Positions 10,481 to 20,819 of a stretch of 64,000 nt of DNA are shown here, one piece after another (the first letter of the stretch is position 1; each line of letters begins with the position of its first letter). The DNA is from Achatina immaculata (lineage: Eukaryota; Mollusca; Gastropoda; Stylommatophora; Achatinidae). The DNA lies in the NCBI GenBank assembly GCA_009760885.1, contig CM019701.1, positions 14,294,282-14,358,281 of the forward strand. Direction: 5' to 3'. Under the pieces are notes generated by a model. The model saw only the letters and a list, made by a program, of their open reading frames with translations, was not told the origin of the DNA and made no database searches. The translations under genes were made by a program, and so were the position numbers.

Positions 10481-10831
10481 GATCCTTTCCATCAATGTTC
10501 GCAGATTCCCAAAATGTGTATCCCCGTTCTTTTCATCTCGTCACTTATTATTTGATACTTCCCCTCATACATACTTCTTACATTCCATGTCCTACTCTTA
10601 TTTTCCTTTTTAGTTTGATGCAAGGGTTTTCCTTAGTAACACCATCAGGATTTTGTCCATCATCACAATTACTAGTACTGACCTCTGTCTCACACTCTTC
10701 CCCAGATCTATCTGACCTGTGGGCCTCACCACCAGATCTTTTCCCTATCTGACTTTCCATGTTGCTGTTTGGGTTTCTTGGTATATTTCCAGAAGATAGT
10801 TTACCATTGCTTTCCTTCCAGGCAGTGACTG
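9490..10831. repeat. Apparently perfect 671-bp tandem duplication
   Basis: 9490-10160 is repeated as 10161-10831 with no difference that I could see. The junction shows short shared sequence: ctgtac occurs at the start (ttctgtaccaat) and at the far end (gactgtactag). This fits a recent local duplication or an assembly artefact. Confidence 0.9.
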
Positions 10832-10985
10832 TACTAGTCAGTGATAGTAGCCATTGTCCCTACATTGAGATCATCTGTCTACCATCATAGAATGGTCACC
10901 ATAACCAACATTATTTGTCGGCTGCTCTCCCATTCCATCCACCACCTGCTCCCATGGCTTCACGTCACCCTGATGTAATTTATGA

Positions 10986-11210
10986 AAAAAAAATAGGTAT
11001 GGAATAATGTATTCTCATGTTTAGTGAGGAAACCTAGAAAATGAAAGACAAATTTATAAAATATTTAAAAGACTTTGTGATGAAGACTTACTATATAAAG
11101 GCCATAAATTTTGTTGCACGGATATTCCTCTCATTTTCATCAGTGGCCCTATAAACACCTCCCTTTTTAAAAAATTTAAAATGATTTGTATGAACTCTCC
11201 TTTTGAATTT
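10986..11210. other. AT-rich spacer
   Basis: Between LINE A and the 40-bp array. Nothing recognised. Confidence 0.5.
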
Positions 11211-11536
11211 TCTTTGGTTAACTGATTGGTGACTTACTTGTTATTGCAAATCTTTAGTTAACTGATTGGTGACTTACTTGTTACTGCAAATTTTTGGTTA
11301 ACTGATTGGTGACTTACTTGTTACTGCAAATCTTTGGTTAACTGATTGGTGACTTACTTGTTACTGCAAATCTTTGGTTAACTGATTGGTGACTTACTTG
11401 TTTCTGCAAATCTTTGGTTAACTGATTGGTGACTTACTTGTTACTGCAAATCTTTGGTTAACTGATTGGTGACTTACTTGTTTCTGCAAATCTTTGGTTA
11501 ACTGATTGGTGACTTACTTGTTACTGCAAATCTTTG
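11211..11536. repeat. 40-bp minisatellite, about 8 units
   Basis: The unit is tctttggttaactgattggt plus gacttacttgttactgcaaa. Units differ at a few sites (ttactg/tttctg, tctttgg/tctttag). Clean edges on both sides. Confidence 0.95.
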
Positions 11537-11652
11537 TAGTTGATGCCTTGATGAAGATCTTGAAATACAGGAACTGAGCTGGATAGGAAGTGGACTACTT
11601 TGACTTTACCTCCTGGAGCAGACCATTAAAAAAAACCTATGTTTTATTTGTG
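11537..11652. other. Spacer between two minisatellites
   Basis: Non-repeated sequence separating the 40-bp and 43-bp arrays. Confidence 0.5.
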
Positions 11653-13330
11653 GAGCTGGAGAAAGACAACAGCTTGTTCTGAGGAGACACCACAGGACCA
11701 CTATAAAGACAACAGCTTGTTCTGAGGTGACACCACAGGACCACTATAAAGACAGCAGCTTGTTCTGAGGAGACACCACAGGACCATTATAAAGTCATCA
11801 GGTGGTTCTGAGGAGACACCACAGGACCACTATAAAGACAACAGCTTGTTCTGAGGAGACACCACAGGACCACAATAAAGACAACAGCTTGTTCTGAGGA
11901 GACACCATAGGACCACTATAAAGTCATCAGGTGGTTCTGAGGAGACACCACAGGACCACTATAAAGTCATCAGGTGGTTCTGAGGAGACACCATAGGACC
12001 ACAATAAAGACAACAGCTTGTTCTGAGGAGACACCACAGGACCACTATAAAGTCATCAGGTGGTTCTGAGGAGACACCAAAGGACCACTATAAAGACAAC
12101 AGCTTGTTCTGAGGAGACACCAAAGGACCACTATAAAGACAACAGCTTGTTCTGAGGAGACACCATAGGACCACTATAAAGTCATCAGGTGGTTCTGAGG
12201 AGACACCACAGGACCACTATAAAGTCATCAGGTGGTTCTGAGGAGACACCACAGGACCACTATAAAGTCATCAAGTGGTTCTGAGGAGACACCACAGGAC
12301 CACTATAAAGACAACAGCTTGTTCTGAGGAGACACCACAGGACCACTATAAAGACAACAGCTTGTTCTGAGGTGACACCACAGGACCACTATAAAGACAG
12401 CAGCTTGTTCTGAGGAGACACCACAGGACCATTATAAAGTCATCAGGTGGTTCTGAGGAGACACCACAGGACCACTATAAAGACAACAGCTTGTTCTGAG
12501 GAGACACCACAGGACCACAATAAAGACAACAGCTTGTTCTGAGGAGACACCATAGGACCACTATAAAGTCATCAGGTGGTTCTGAGGAGACACCACAGGA
12601 CCACTATAAAGTCATCAGGTGGTTCTGAGGAGACACCATAGGACCACAATAAAGACAACAGCTTGTTCTGAGGAGACACCACAGGACCACTATAAAGTCA
12701 TCAGGTGGTTCTGAGGAGACACCAAAGGACCACTATAAAGACAACAGCTTGTTCTGAGGAGACACCAAAGGACCACTATAAAGACAACAGCTTGTTCTGA
12801 GGAGACACCATAGGACCACTATAAAGTCATCAGGTGGTTCTGAGGAGACACCACAGGACCACTATAAAGTCATCAGGTGGTTCTGAGGAGACACCACAGG
12901 ACCACTATAAAGTCATCAAGTGGTTCTGAGGAGACACCACAGGACCACTATAAAGTCATCAGCTTGTTCTGAGGAGACACCACAGGACCACTATAAAGAC
13001 AACAGCTTGTTCTGAGGAGAAAGCATAGGACCACTATAAAGACAACAGCTTGTTCTGAGGAGACACCACAGGACCACTATAAGGACAACAGCTTGTTCTG
13101 AGGAGAAAGCATAGGACCACTATAAAAACAACAGCTTGTTCTGAGGAGACACGACAAGACCACTATAAAGTCATCAGCTTGTTCTGATGAGACACCACAG
13201 GACCACTATAAAGACAACAGCTTGTTCTGAGGAGACACCATAGGACCACTATAAAGACAACAGCTTGTTCTGAGGAGACACCATAGGACCACTATAAAGA
13301 CAACAGCTTGTTCTGAGGAGACAGTGTGGG
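11653..13330. repeat. 43-bp minisatellite, ~39 units, with 645-bp higher-order duplication
   Basis: Core unit: gacaacagcttgttctgagg + agacaccacaggaccactataaa. A second unit type replaces the first part with gtcatcaggtggttctgagg. Marker variants (ggtgacacc at 11726 and 12371; tcaagtgg at 12271 and 12916) repeat 645 bp apart, exactly 15 units, so about 11.66-12.31 kb was duplicated as a block to about 12.31-12.96 kb. The array ends close to a LINE A copy. Confidence 0.95.
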
Positions 13331-13345
13331 ATCACTGTAAATTGT

Positions 13346-14165
13346 GTCAGTCAGTCAGTCATTTGCACATCCGATGTGGAACTTTGCTTCCTTAACAACT
13401 CTGCTGTAGGCATCTCGGTTGTAAGCAAGATGCCCTGCTGCTGATGCATCCATTTGTTGATTACTGATGTCCTGCAGCCATCTTCGTTTTGGTCTTCCCT
13501 TCTTTCTTTTTTCCACTATGTACCCTTCCAAGATGGTCTTCTCTGAATTATCATGACATTTAATGTGTTCAAAATATTTAAGTTTTCTCTGTTTAATTCT
13601 CTTTTCTAGCCAACCTTCTTCAATATTAAGTTCTTGTAGTATGGATATATTTGTTCTTTTTTTTTGTGTCCATGACATTTGGAGAACTCTTCTGTAGCAT
13701 TTACGTTCAAAGGCATTTAAGTGTTTCTCAACTGTTTTGTTAAGTGTCCAGGTCTCACAAGCATATATTGTGATGGAAAAGATGCATGCCCATAAAAATC
13801 CTATTTTTGTAGTTCTGTCTGCTCCTCTCCATAGCTTCTTTAGTTGTTTTACTTTCTGAAGAGTGATAGATGTCCTCCTTTTAATTTCCCTCATTGTACC
13901 TCCATTATTAGTTAGTAGTGATCCAAGGTATTCAAAACTCTCCACCTCTTCCAATTTTTCCTCACTGACATGTACATGTATTTCAGCTGCCTTATTTGTT
14001 TTGACTCTTGTCATCAATTTAGTTTTCTCCGCATTAAGATAGAAGTTTTGCTCTTCATTATTCTTACGGACTGACATAATTAGTTTTTTCCATTCTTTTT
14101 TGCGTTGCGGACAGTAATACTGTGTCATCAGCATATCTAATCTCTGGCATTTCATAACTTCCAAT
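13346..14165 (-). pseudogene. LINE A copy, 5'-truncated
   Basis: About 270 codons open on the minus strand, from the region just before the RT catalytic box to the C-terminal GRPKRRWLQDI block. The 3' end carries a tgactgactgac-type tail (plus strand gtcagtcagtcagtc), unlike the tgaatgaatg tail of the 46.3 and 34.2 kb copies. Confidence 0.85.
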
Positions 14166-14510
14166 TAAACTGTGTACGGAAAGATATATAAATCAAAGCA
14201 AGAAAGCTGATTATGTACTGGACTGCGATTGTAATATTTTTGATAATGATATTAATTTTTAAAAGCACGCATTATTGCTCCTTTCAACAGTATGATTTTT
14301 TTTCTATTAAAAAGTGATGTTTTAGTTCTATCCTCGTGGTCAATGCTCCATTCTTGTTGAGTTATCAGCCCTTGACATAAGTGAAGCACAGAACAGTCAA
14401 TCTTTGTTGGTTTTTTTTTTTTTAACTGTAAAAGCATTTCTAGAACAAATAAAAACAGTTCATCATGCAAAGTTTAGCTTCTTAAAACATACATTTTTAA
14501 AAAAATCACT
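14166..14510. other. AT-rich DNA, nothing recognised
   Basis: No coding or repeat signal apart from short A/T runs. Confidence 0.5.
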
Positions 14511-14900
14511 GTTTGCCTTGTTGCCTTAGCGGCAAATAGGGATATGGTGTTAGTGCCCATATTTTCTTTAACCTGTCAGCACACTAGAGAATGATATGGT
14601 CGGTATCATGCCTGACTGCCTTTCCTTCCTGATTAGTTGAATGGTTAGGCACTTTGTTTACTAATCTAGTAGTATCTGGTTCAAGTCCTAGCAGTAGGAT
14701 TTTTTTTTCTCCGAAAGGGTCCCGAGTTCCCTCCAGCCTCTAAATATGGGTACCAGGGAAATCCGGGAAGGTAAACGTGCTCAGTCATGATACTGACAAC
14801 ATCACACTTTCATGTACTGCAGGTAACAGAAATACGGGCCTAGCACCGTATCCTCAATTTGCCTTAATGGCATGAAAACGGGAGTTTTACTATTTTACCT
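14511..14900. repeat. Two SINE pieces in opposite orientation
   Basis: 14511-14615 matches the minus-strand body of the SINE family (compare 45905-46015). 14620-14900 is a plus-strand copy with tRNA-like head (gattagttgaatggttaggc, ggttcaagtcc) and the body ending ccttaatggcatgaaaacggga. They abut head to head, so one inserted next to the other. Confidence 0.75.
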
Positions 14901-15169
14901 TCACTGTTCACCTTGTGTACCCCAACTGTCCACCTTTTCTCATACACAAGGCGCCCTGATTAGCCATTCAGTTTTAATTCACTACAGGGCCCCTTTGATA
15001 CAAGGAATACCCTCTGAGCCCCCTTAAAACAGAAACTCACTTGGACTCTGAGGCAGTGTACTAGCTGGATTCCCTTCTCGGTGCACCTGTTCCTACTTAA
15101 TTTTGGTCTATTATGTACACGTCAAATACATGACAGGCGAATAAATCGCTGTATTAACGCCCTTAACTA

Positions 15170-15420
15170 CTCTATCTTGATATGGGAGGCAACTCTTGCA
15201 CCCCCTGACTCTACTCAATCATGATATGAGAGGCAATTATTTCACCCCTTGACTATACTCAATCCTGATCTGGGAGGCAACTATTTCAACCTTTGACTCT
15301 ATTCAATCTTTATATGGGAGGCAACTGTTCGACCTCTTGACTCTATGCAATCCTGATTTGGAACTATTGCACCCTTTGATTGTACTCAGTCCTGACATTA
15401 GAGGCAACAATTACAACATA
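15170..15420. repeat. ~44-bp degenerate tandem repeat, 4-5 units
   Basis: Units read tactcaatcctgatatggga + ggcaactattgcacccttgactc with many substitutions. Confidence 0.7.
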
Positions 15421-15914
15421 AATAAACATTTTTCACTATGTTGTCCCTTGAAAATTATGCTTACCAAAAACTACTGAATTTATAATCAAACTGCACGGGA
15501 AAGGCCAATCTGAAACACATTCCTCAATGTATTGATAAAACTACTCACAAAGAACTGGTTAGTTGTTAGTGATCTCCCTTAGCTGCAAAACTTTTTGCTA
15601 GCTGACGCCAATGGTGAAGTATTTATAAAATAAGCGGTAAATCAGGCAGTGAGGGGGTTGCTGTGGCTTTAATTCCCGCAGTGATGTCATGAAGTAATCT
15701 TTGTGAGGCAGACTTTACTGTTGTCAGATTGTTTACATTGCTAACCAGGTTGGAAAATCATGTCTTTGGCAGCATCTGTCAATCAGAGTTCCCCAAGAGA
15801 TCGCGACAAAAATAACCTTTATTTAATTATTTTTACTAAACTGATCCACAGAAAAATATACTCGTAATTTTCTACCCACATGAGCTTTCAATTTGTTGTT
15901 GTATTAGTATGTCT
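15421..15914. other. No feature recognised
   Basis: Mixed-composition sequence without a supportable exon or repeat. Confidence 0.45.
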
Positions 15915-16400
15915 ACCCTTTCTAAGTGCCATGCTGCGTGGCGTTGGCGATCTCCAGTTGCCACAGTGTGTTCCAATTTCTCTCCACAGTTCCGTCTTTA
16001 GACTTGATTATAAGATCCACCGGTGACTTTCTTCCTAGCCACACTGAAAGCTCATCCAGTAACTTCTCTCTCTGTCTGTCTTTTCTTCCTTCAATTTTTC
16101 CAGTTGCCACAGTGTGTTCTAATTTTCCTCTTCTCAGGAAATGTTCTATAAATCTCGCTTGTCTGTCTCTGATCTTTGCTATAATCTGCTTTTTTAACTC
16201 AAGCATCTTTATTGGTTTTCTTGGCTGTCCATGGTACCTTCAACATCCTTCTTATAAACCACATTTCATGGTCTCCATTTCTCCCTGTACTCTCTTATTC
16301 ATAGACCATGCTTCACATCCATAAAACAGAATTGGCTCCATGTAAGTACTCGGAATCTTGTTGTCTACCCTTTACTAATCAGAATGACGTTTCGTGTGCG
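15915..16400 (-). pseudogene. LINE B 3' fragment
   Basis: Minus strand: LELKKQIIAKIRDRQARFIE, then KIEGRKDRQREKLLDELSVW and NATQHGT at the end. It matches the family B C-terminus at 48633-48986 (KIRERQCTFIGHVM, KIEGRRSRGRPRE, NASRHGI). A start-proximal frameshift separates the upstream part. Confidence 0.75.
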
Positions 16401-16579
16401 GTAGATATAATCATTTATATGCAGTGGTTCCCTGGTATCGGTAGAATTACTGTAGGGGTTTCTCTACTGTGAAAAAAAAACCAAAAAAAAACTGAGAACT
16501 GCTGGAGCAGGATATTGGTTGGCAGTGGCGAACGTGATCTCCAACATACATGTCTCAGTTACCATCAGTAACATAATAA
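16401..16579. other. No feature recognised
   Basis: Includes a short A/C-rich run near 16470-16490. Confidence 0.4.
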
Positions 16580-16772
16580 CAGTCTTGGAAGGGCACATAA
16601 TTGGGAAAAGAAAGAGAGGAAGACCAAAGCGAAGATGACAACAAAACATCGGCGGTGATTTGCGTGCGAATGGGTGCATCAGCAGCAGGGCATCTTACTT
16701 ACAACCGAGAGGCCTTCAAGAGAGCTGTTAGGGAGGCAACGTTCCGCATAGGACATGCTAATGAATGAATGA
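16580..16772 (+). pseudogene. LINE A 3' end, short copy
   Basis: Plus-strand match to the extreme 3' end of family A: KRKRGRPK-type codons, gcatcagcagcagggcatctt, then ggacatgctaatgaatgaatgaa. About 190 bp, strongly 5'-truncated. Confidence 0.85.
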
Positions 16773-17324
16773 ACACAGTAAAATAACAGGGGGAAAGATT
16801 CATCGTAAATATAATTTTACCTCTCTACGGGAAGCAATAGTTTCTCTGTCTTGACAAGTTACATATTCTGTGACAGTAACCCAGTTCAAGCAGCAGTTCT
16901 GAAGCAGAGCGTCTTGATATGGAATAAACTCCACCCCAGCTGTGCTGTGAGCTGTCAGTATTGTTGTATATTCTTGCGTGCTATACGCAGACTTGTCTTC
17001 ATATCGAATTATCTAACATAAACGTTCATCAGTTTTCTTGGTCAAGCCATAGCGCACCTATATTGAACTTGAGTCATGTTGCTATGTTACGCTTGTAAAC
17101 AAATTTCCGGTTACCGCGTGTGAGGAGATTTTTATGAAACAAAATTTATTGATGTCAATAAAACGTTGTTTGATTTGTGTGTACATCACAGCTGATATTG
17201 AAGGAAGACTTTTAAAAACAGGCTTTAAGTTGGGTCGGGAGTAGGCTATAGTGGCATTCTTCAGTTCTGAAGGAGACCTAAGAAACAAGCTACATCTCCG
17301 GCTCCGCCACCATGAGTTGCACAC
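16773..17324. other. No feature recognised
   Basis: Unassigned sequence between the LINE A tail and the LINE C cluster. Confidence 0.4.
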
Positions 17325-17818
17325 CTTACATCTTACATCCTTCCCGTGCCTTTAAATGTCACACAGGGCTCGCATACTTGTTTGCCAAGTTTTCCTGTTT
17401 TCGGATAGTCTTTCAATTTCATTAAGGAATATTATGCCAACTAAACTGGCTTCTCTTAACAATGTCCTCTTTAGAGTTTCACGTGGTCGACTCTTTTTCT
17501 TCGCCCCGTTGTGCAACACTTGATAGCTTGTTTTGGGATTCTCTGATTATTTCTTCTCATCACGTGGTCTACATATGTTCATCTTCTTGTTCTGATCAAC
17601 CATGAGACAGGTTGTTTGCTCATCTATCTTATCTCTGCGTTGTTCTTGAATTCGTTCTACTTTATACCAAATATTTTCCTTAGGCATTTGTTTTTCAAAA
17701 GAGTCTAATGTCTTGTCTGTTTCTTTAGTTGATTTCCAGCATTCGCATGCATAAATGAGGGCGAATATTACATTTGAATGGAATAATCTTAACTTGGTTT
17801 TTGTGTTTAGAACTTTTG
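17325..17818 (-). pseudogene. LINE family C, 3' copy (left arm of inverted pair)
   Basis: On the minus strand it encodes KVLNTKTKLRLFHSNVIFAL, YACECWKSTKETDKTLDSFE and later the RRPRE-type region, ending near acatcttacatccttcccgtgcc. It abuts a plus-strand copy at 17819. Confidence 0.75.
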
Positions 17819-18615
17819 AATAACTTATGCTGATGACATAACTCTTATCAGTAACAATGTGAATTCCATGCAAGGAAAAAAAAAACCCAGATATCCTGTC
17901 TTCACTGGCTAACAAAATAGGACTTGAAATTAACAAGGACAAAATAAAAATAATGAAAATTCCCATTAATCACAATGGAAAAATACACGTAGAAGAGACA
18001 GATGTTGAAGAAGTCAATCAATTTGCTTACCTTGGCAGCTACATAGACCAGGATGGTGACACCAGAAAGGAAGTTAAAATTAGAATTACAAAAGCAATAT
18101 CAATCTTCAAGAATCTTGAGAACATATGGCATTCAAAAGTTGTAAGCACAAAAACCAAGTTAAGACTATTCAATTCAAATGTAATATCCACCCTCATTTA
18201 TGCATGCGAAAGCTAGAAATCAACTAAAGAAATAGGCAATAAATTAGACTCTTTTGAAAACAAATGCCTAAAGAAAAATACTCAGCATCAAGTGGAATGA
18301 ATTCAAGAGCAATGCAGATGACTGAACAACAACCAGTCTCATGGGTGATCAGGAAAAGGAGATAGACATATGTTGGTCACGTGATGAGAAGAAACGATCA
18401 GAGAATCCAAAAACAAGCTATCAAGTGGAACACATCAGGCCGAAGGAAAAAAAGGCAGACAACGTGAAACTCTGAAGAGGACATTGTTAAGATCAGCCAA
18501 ATTAAAAGGCATAAAATCCCTTGATGAGGTTGAAAAGCTCGCCGAAAACCGGAAAACTTGACGAACTACCTTGCGAGCCCTATGTGACGTTTAACGGCAC
18601 GAGAAGGATATAAGA
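17819..18615 (+). pseudogene. LINE family C, 3' copy (right arm of inverted pair)
   Basis: Begins at the RT catalytic box (tatgctgatgacataact = YADDIT) and continues LANKIGLEINKDKIKIMK, FAYLGSYIDQDGDTRKEVKI and TKTKLRLFNSNVISTLIYAC, then decays past a stop at 18216. It ends at gtttaacggcacgagaaggatata. Confidence 0.8.
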
Positions 18616-18639
18616 ATAACTTTTAATTTTCATCTATTC

Positions 18640-19150
18640 TCAAGATTTTTTAATGACAATGCTGCTTTTGCAATTCTAATTCTAACCTTTCTGATGTCAC
18701 CATCCTTGTCTATGTAGCTGGCGAGGTATGCAAATTAGTTTACTTCATCAACAACTGTTCCTTCTACGCATATTTTTCCTTCTTGATTAATGAGGAGTTT
18801 CATTATTTTTGTTTTTTGTCTTTGTTAATTTCAAGACCTATTTTGCTAGCCAAGGAAGACAAGGGAATCTGTTTTTTTTTCCTGCATCGATTTCACATTG
18901 TCACTGATAAGAGTTATGTCATCTGCAAAATCAAGATATTCTATTTGGGTCCCATGTACAAAATCAATGCCGGTTTTACCTGTAGAGCATCTTTTCATTA
19001 TAAAGTCTATGGCAATTCCAAAAAGCAATGGTGATAATATGCATCCTTGTTTCACGCCTGTTTCAATCTGAAACCATTCGCTCATTCCTTCTTCTGTCTT
19101 AAATAGAGGTGTACACCAATTACTCATATATTGGCATGAATAAAGTGACA
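18640..19150 (-). pseudogene. LINE family C, internal RT segment
   Basis: Minus strand reads EWFQIETGVKQGCILSPLLF and EYLDFADDITLISDNVKSM, the RT core including FADD. A third family C copy within 2 kb. Confidence 0.85.
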
Positions 19151-19300
19151 CAGCAATATGTTTACCGGTAGCCTAGTGGGAGGCTAGATAGTCTTGGGCT
19201 ATTGTGGTTTTCTGATGCATGATCGCCTATCATTGTCGGATTGGCAGTTTGGCTTGTTGCTGTGCAAAAAAAAAAAATCATTCAGTGTGTTTAGGTGGAG

Positions 19301-19301
19301 G

Positions 19302-19360
<59 letters not shown>
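19301..19360. repeat. (GA)n microsatellite, left block
   Basis: Uninterrupted GA repeats. The second block starts at about 19645, directly after a LINE A fragment. Confidence 0.95.
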
Positions 19361-19640
19361 CAGTCATTTGCATGTCCCTTGCAGAACTTTGTTCTCCCTA
19401 ACAGCAATCCTGTAGGCCTCTTGGTTGTAAGCAAGATGCCCTGCTGCTGATGCATCAATTTGCAGATTATCAACGATGTCTTGCAGCTAACTTCGCCTAT
19501 GTCTTCCTTTTTTCTTTTTCCCATTATGTACCCTTCCGAGACGGTCTTCTCTAAATTATCATGACGCTTAATGTGCCCAAAATATTTAAGTTTCCTCTGT
19601 TTAATCCTCTTTACTAGTCAACCTTCTTCAATATTAAGTT
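19361..19640 (-). mobile_element. LINE A 3' fragment inserted in a GA microsatellite
   Basis: About 280 bp of family A 3' end in minus orientation (plus strand tcagtcatttgcatgtcccttgc ... cttcttcaatattaagttcg). GA repeats on both sides suggest the target site was the microsatellite, so the target-site duplication would be GA repeats. Confidence 0.8.
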
Positions 19641-19641
19641 C

Positions 19642-19687
<46 letters not shown>
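19641..19687. repeat. (GA)n microsatellite, right block
   Basis: Continuation of the GA tract after the LINE A fragment. Confidence 0.95.
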
Positions 19688-19688
<1 letters not shown>

Positions 19689-20236
19689 ACAAAAATTCGA
19701 TTCTGACTATCGATTATCCACTCCTTCATGTAATTAGATTTGTATAAATCATTTTGTTTTGTTTCTCCTAGAAGCTCCAATTTTAATTCACCAGACTATA
19801 ACAGCGTTACTGTTAAAAGTAACATCACTGGGGTAATGTATAGGCACATGTATAGTACGGGAGAATCTCTCTTTTCTTTGACAAATTTGAGTCAACAATT
19901 TCACATTGCTAGAAAAAAACGGAACCTTTGCCAAGAAGTAAATGAACTAAATGTCAAAATGAGCACCTATGCATACATACAGAAATTTAAATTATATCAT
20001 ATTTTGCGTAGACTGCAAAGTAGAAAATAGCTTAAACTAAACAGCATCCTACTGTGACAATCTTGTCTGTTTCTTCGGCAAGCACTCTCTGTACAAGCAT
20101 TTGTTGATCGTTCTTTTCGCGGTTCCTAAATTTTGTTTCTAAGGCTCTGATTTCCAGATCATTTAAAAATAAAGCAGAATAGACTGAGCGTTAGGATAAT
20201 TGCTCACTTTACATTGGCAAAAATGACAGCAGACGC
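19688..20236. other. No feature recognised
   Basis: A 96-codon frame occurs at 19740-20030 but shows no domain or splice support. Confidence 0.4.
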
Positions 20237-20812
20237 ATGATGCTGGGATATCCTACTCGTGGAGAATGCTGCTGTGATATCCTTCTCGTGGAGAATGCTG
20301 CTGGGATATCCTACTCGTGGAGAATGCTGCTAGGATATCCTACTCGTGGAGAATGCTGGTGGGATATCCTACTCGTAGAGAAAGCTGCTGGGATATCCTA
20401 CTCGTGGAGAATGCTGGTGGGATATCCTACTCGTGGAGAATGCTGGTGGGATATCCTACTCGTGGAGAATGCTGGTGGGATATCCTACTCGTGGAAAATG
20501 CTGGTGGGATATCCTACTCGTGGAGAATGCTGGTGGGATATCCTACTCGTGGAGAATGCTGCTGGGATATCCTACTCGTGGAGAATACTGGTGGAGTATC
20601 CTACTCGTGGAGAATGCTGGTGGGATATCCTACTCGTAGAGAATGCTGCTAGGATATCCTACTCGTGGAGAATGCTGCTGAGATATCCTTCTTGTGGAGA
20701 AAGCTGCTGAGATATCCTTCTTGTAGAGAAAGCTGCTAGGATATCTTTCTTGTAGAGAAAGCTGCTAGGATATCCTTCTTGTGGAGAAAGCTGCTAGGGT
20801 ATCCTTATAGTG
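20237..20812. repeat. 29-bp minisatellite, ~20 units
   Basis: The unit is gctgctgggatatcctactc + gtggagaat, with a gctggtggg variant in the middle and drift (cttcttgtggagaaa) at the right edge. All plus-strand frames are open over long stretches only because the unit lacks stop codons. Confidence 0.95.
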
Positions 20813-20819
20813 TAAAAAT

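Larger units (their letters stand above)
7029..10985 (-). mobile_element. LINE family A, long but broken copy (RTE-like, APE type)
   Basis: Reading on the minus strand from about 10.9 kb, an AP-type endonuclease (GVAFYLDKS, IIQMYAPTS, VLIMGNFNAKIG) precedes a reverse transcriptase (FRQGRGSRDHI; FIDYS+KAFD across the nested insert; QGCIVSPYLFNLY; IRYADDTVLL) and a C-terminal block (GRPKRR) ending near 7029. Endonuclease-then-RT order and these motifs fit the RTE-like group, though the clade needs a tree. The copy is dead: a nested insertion at 8099-8701, a tandem duplication at 9490-10831 and several frame breaks. Its 3' end carries short (ATGA)-type repeats. At least eight more copies or fragments of this family lie in the window. 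Confidence 0.85.

Noticed and set aside
17325..18615. Twin-priming inversion of one LINE C insertion
   Set aside because: The two arms overlap in content; twin priming would give adjacent non-overlapping segments.
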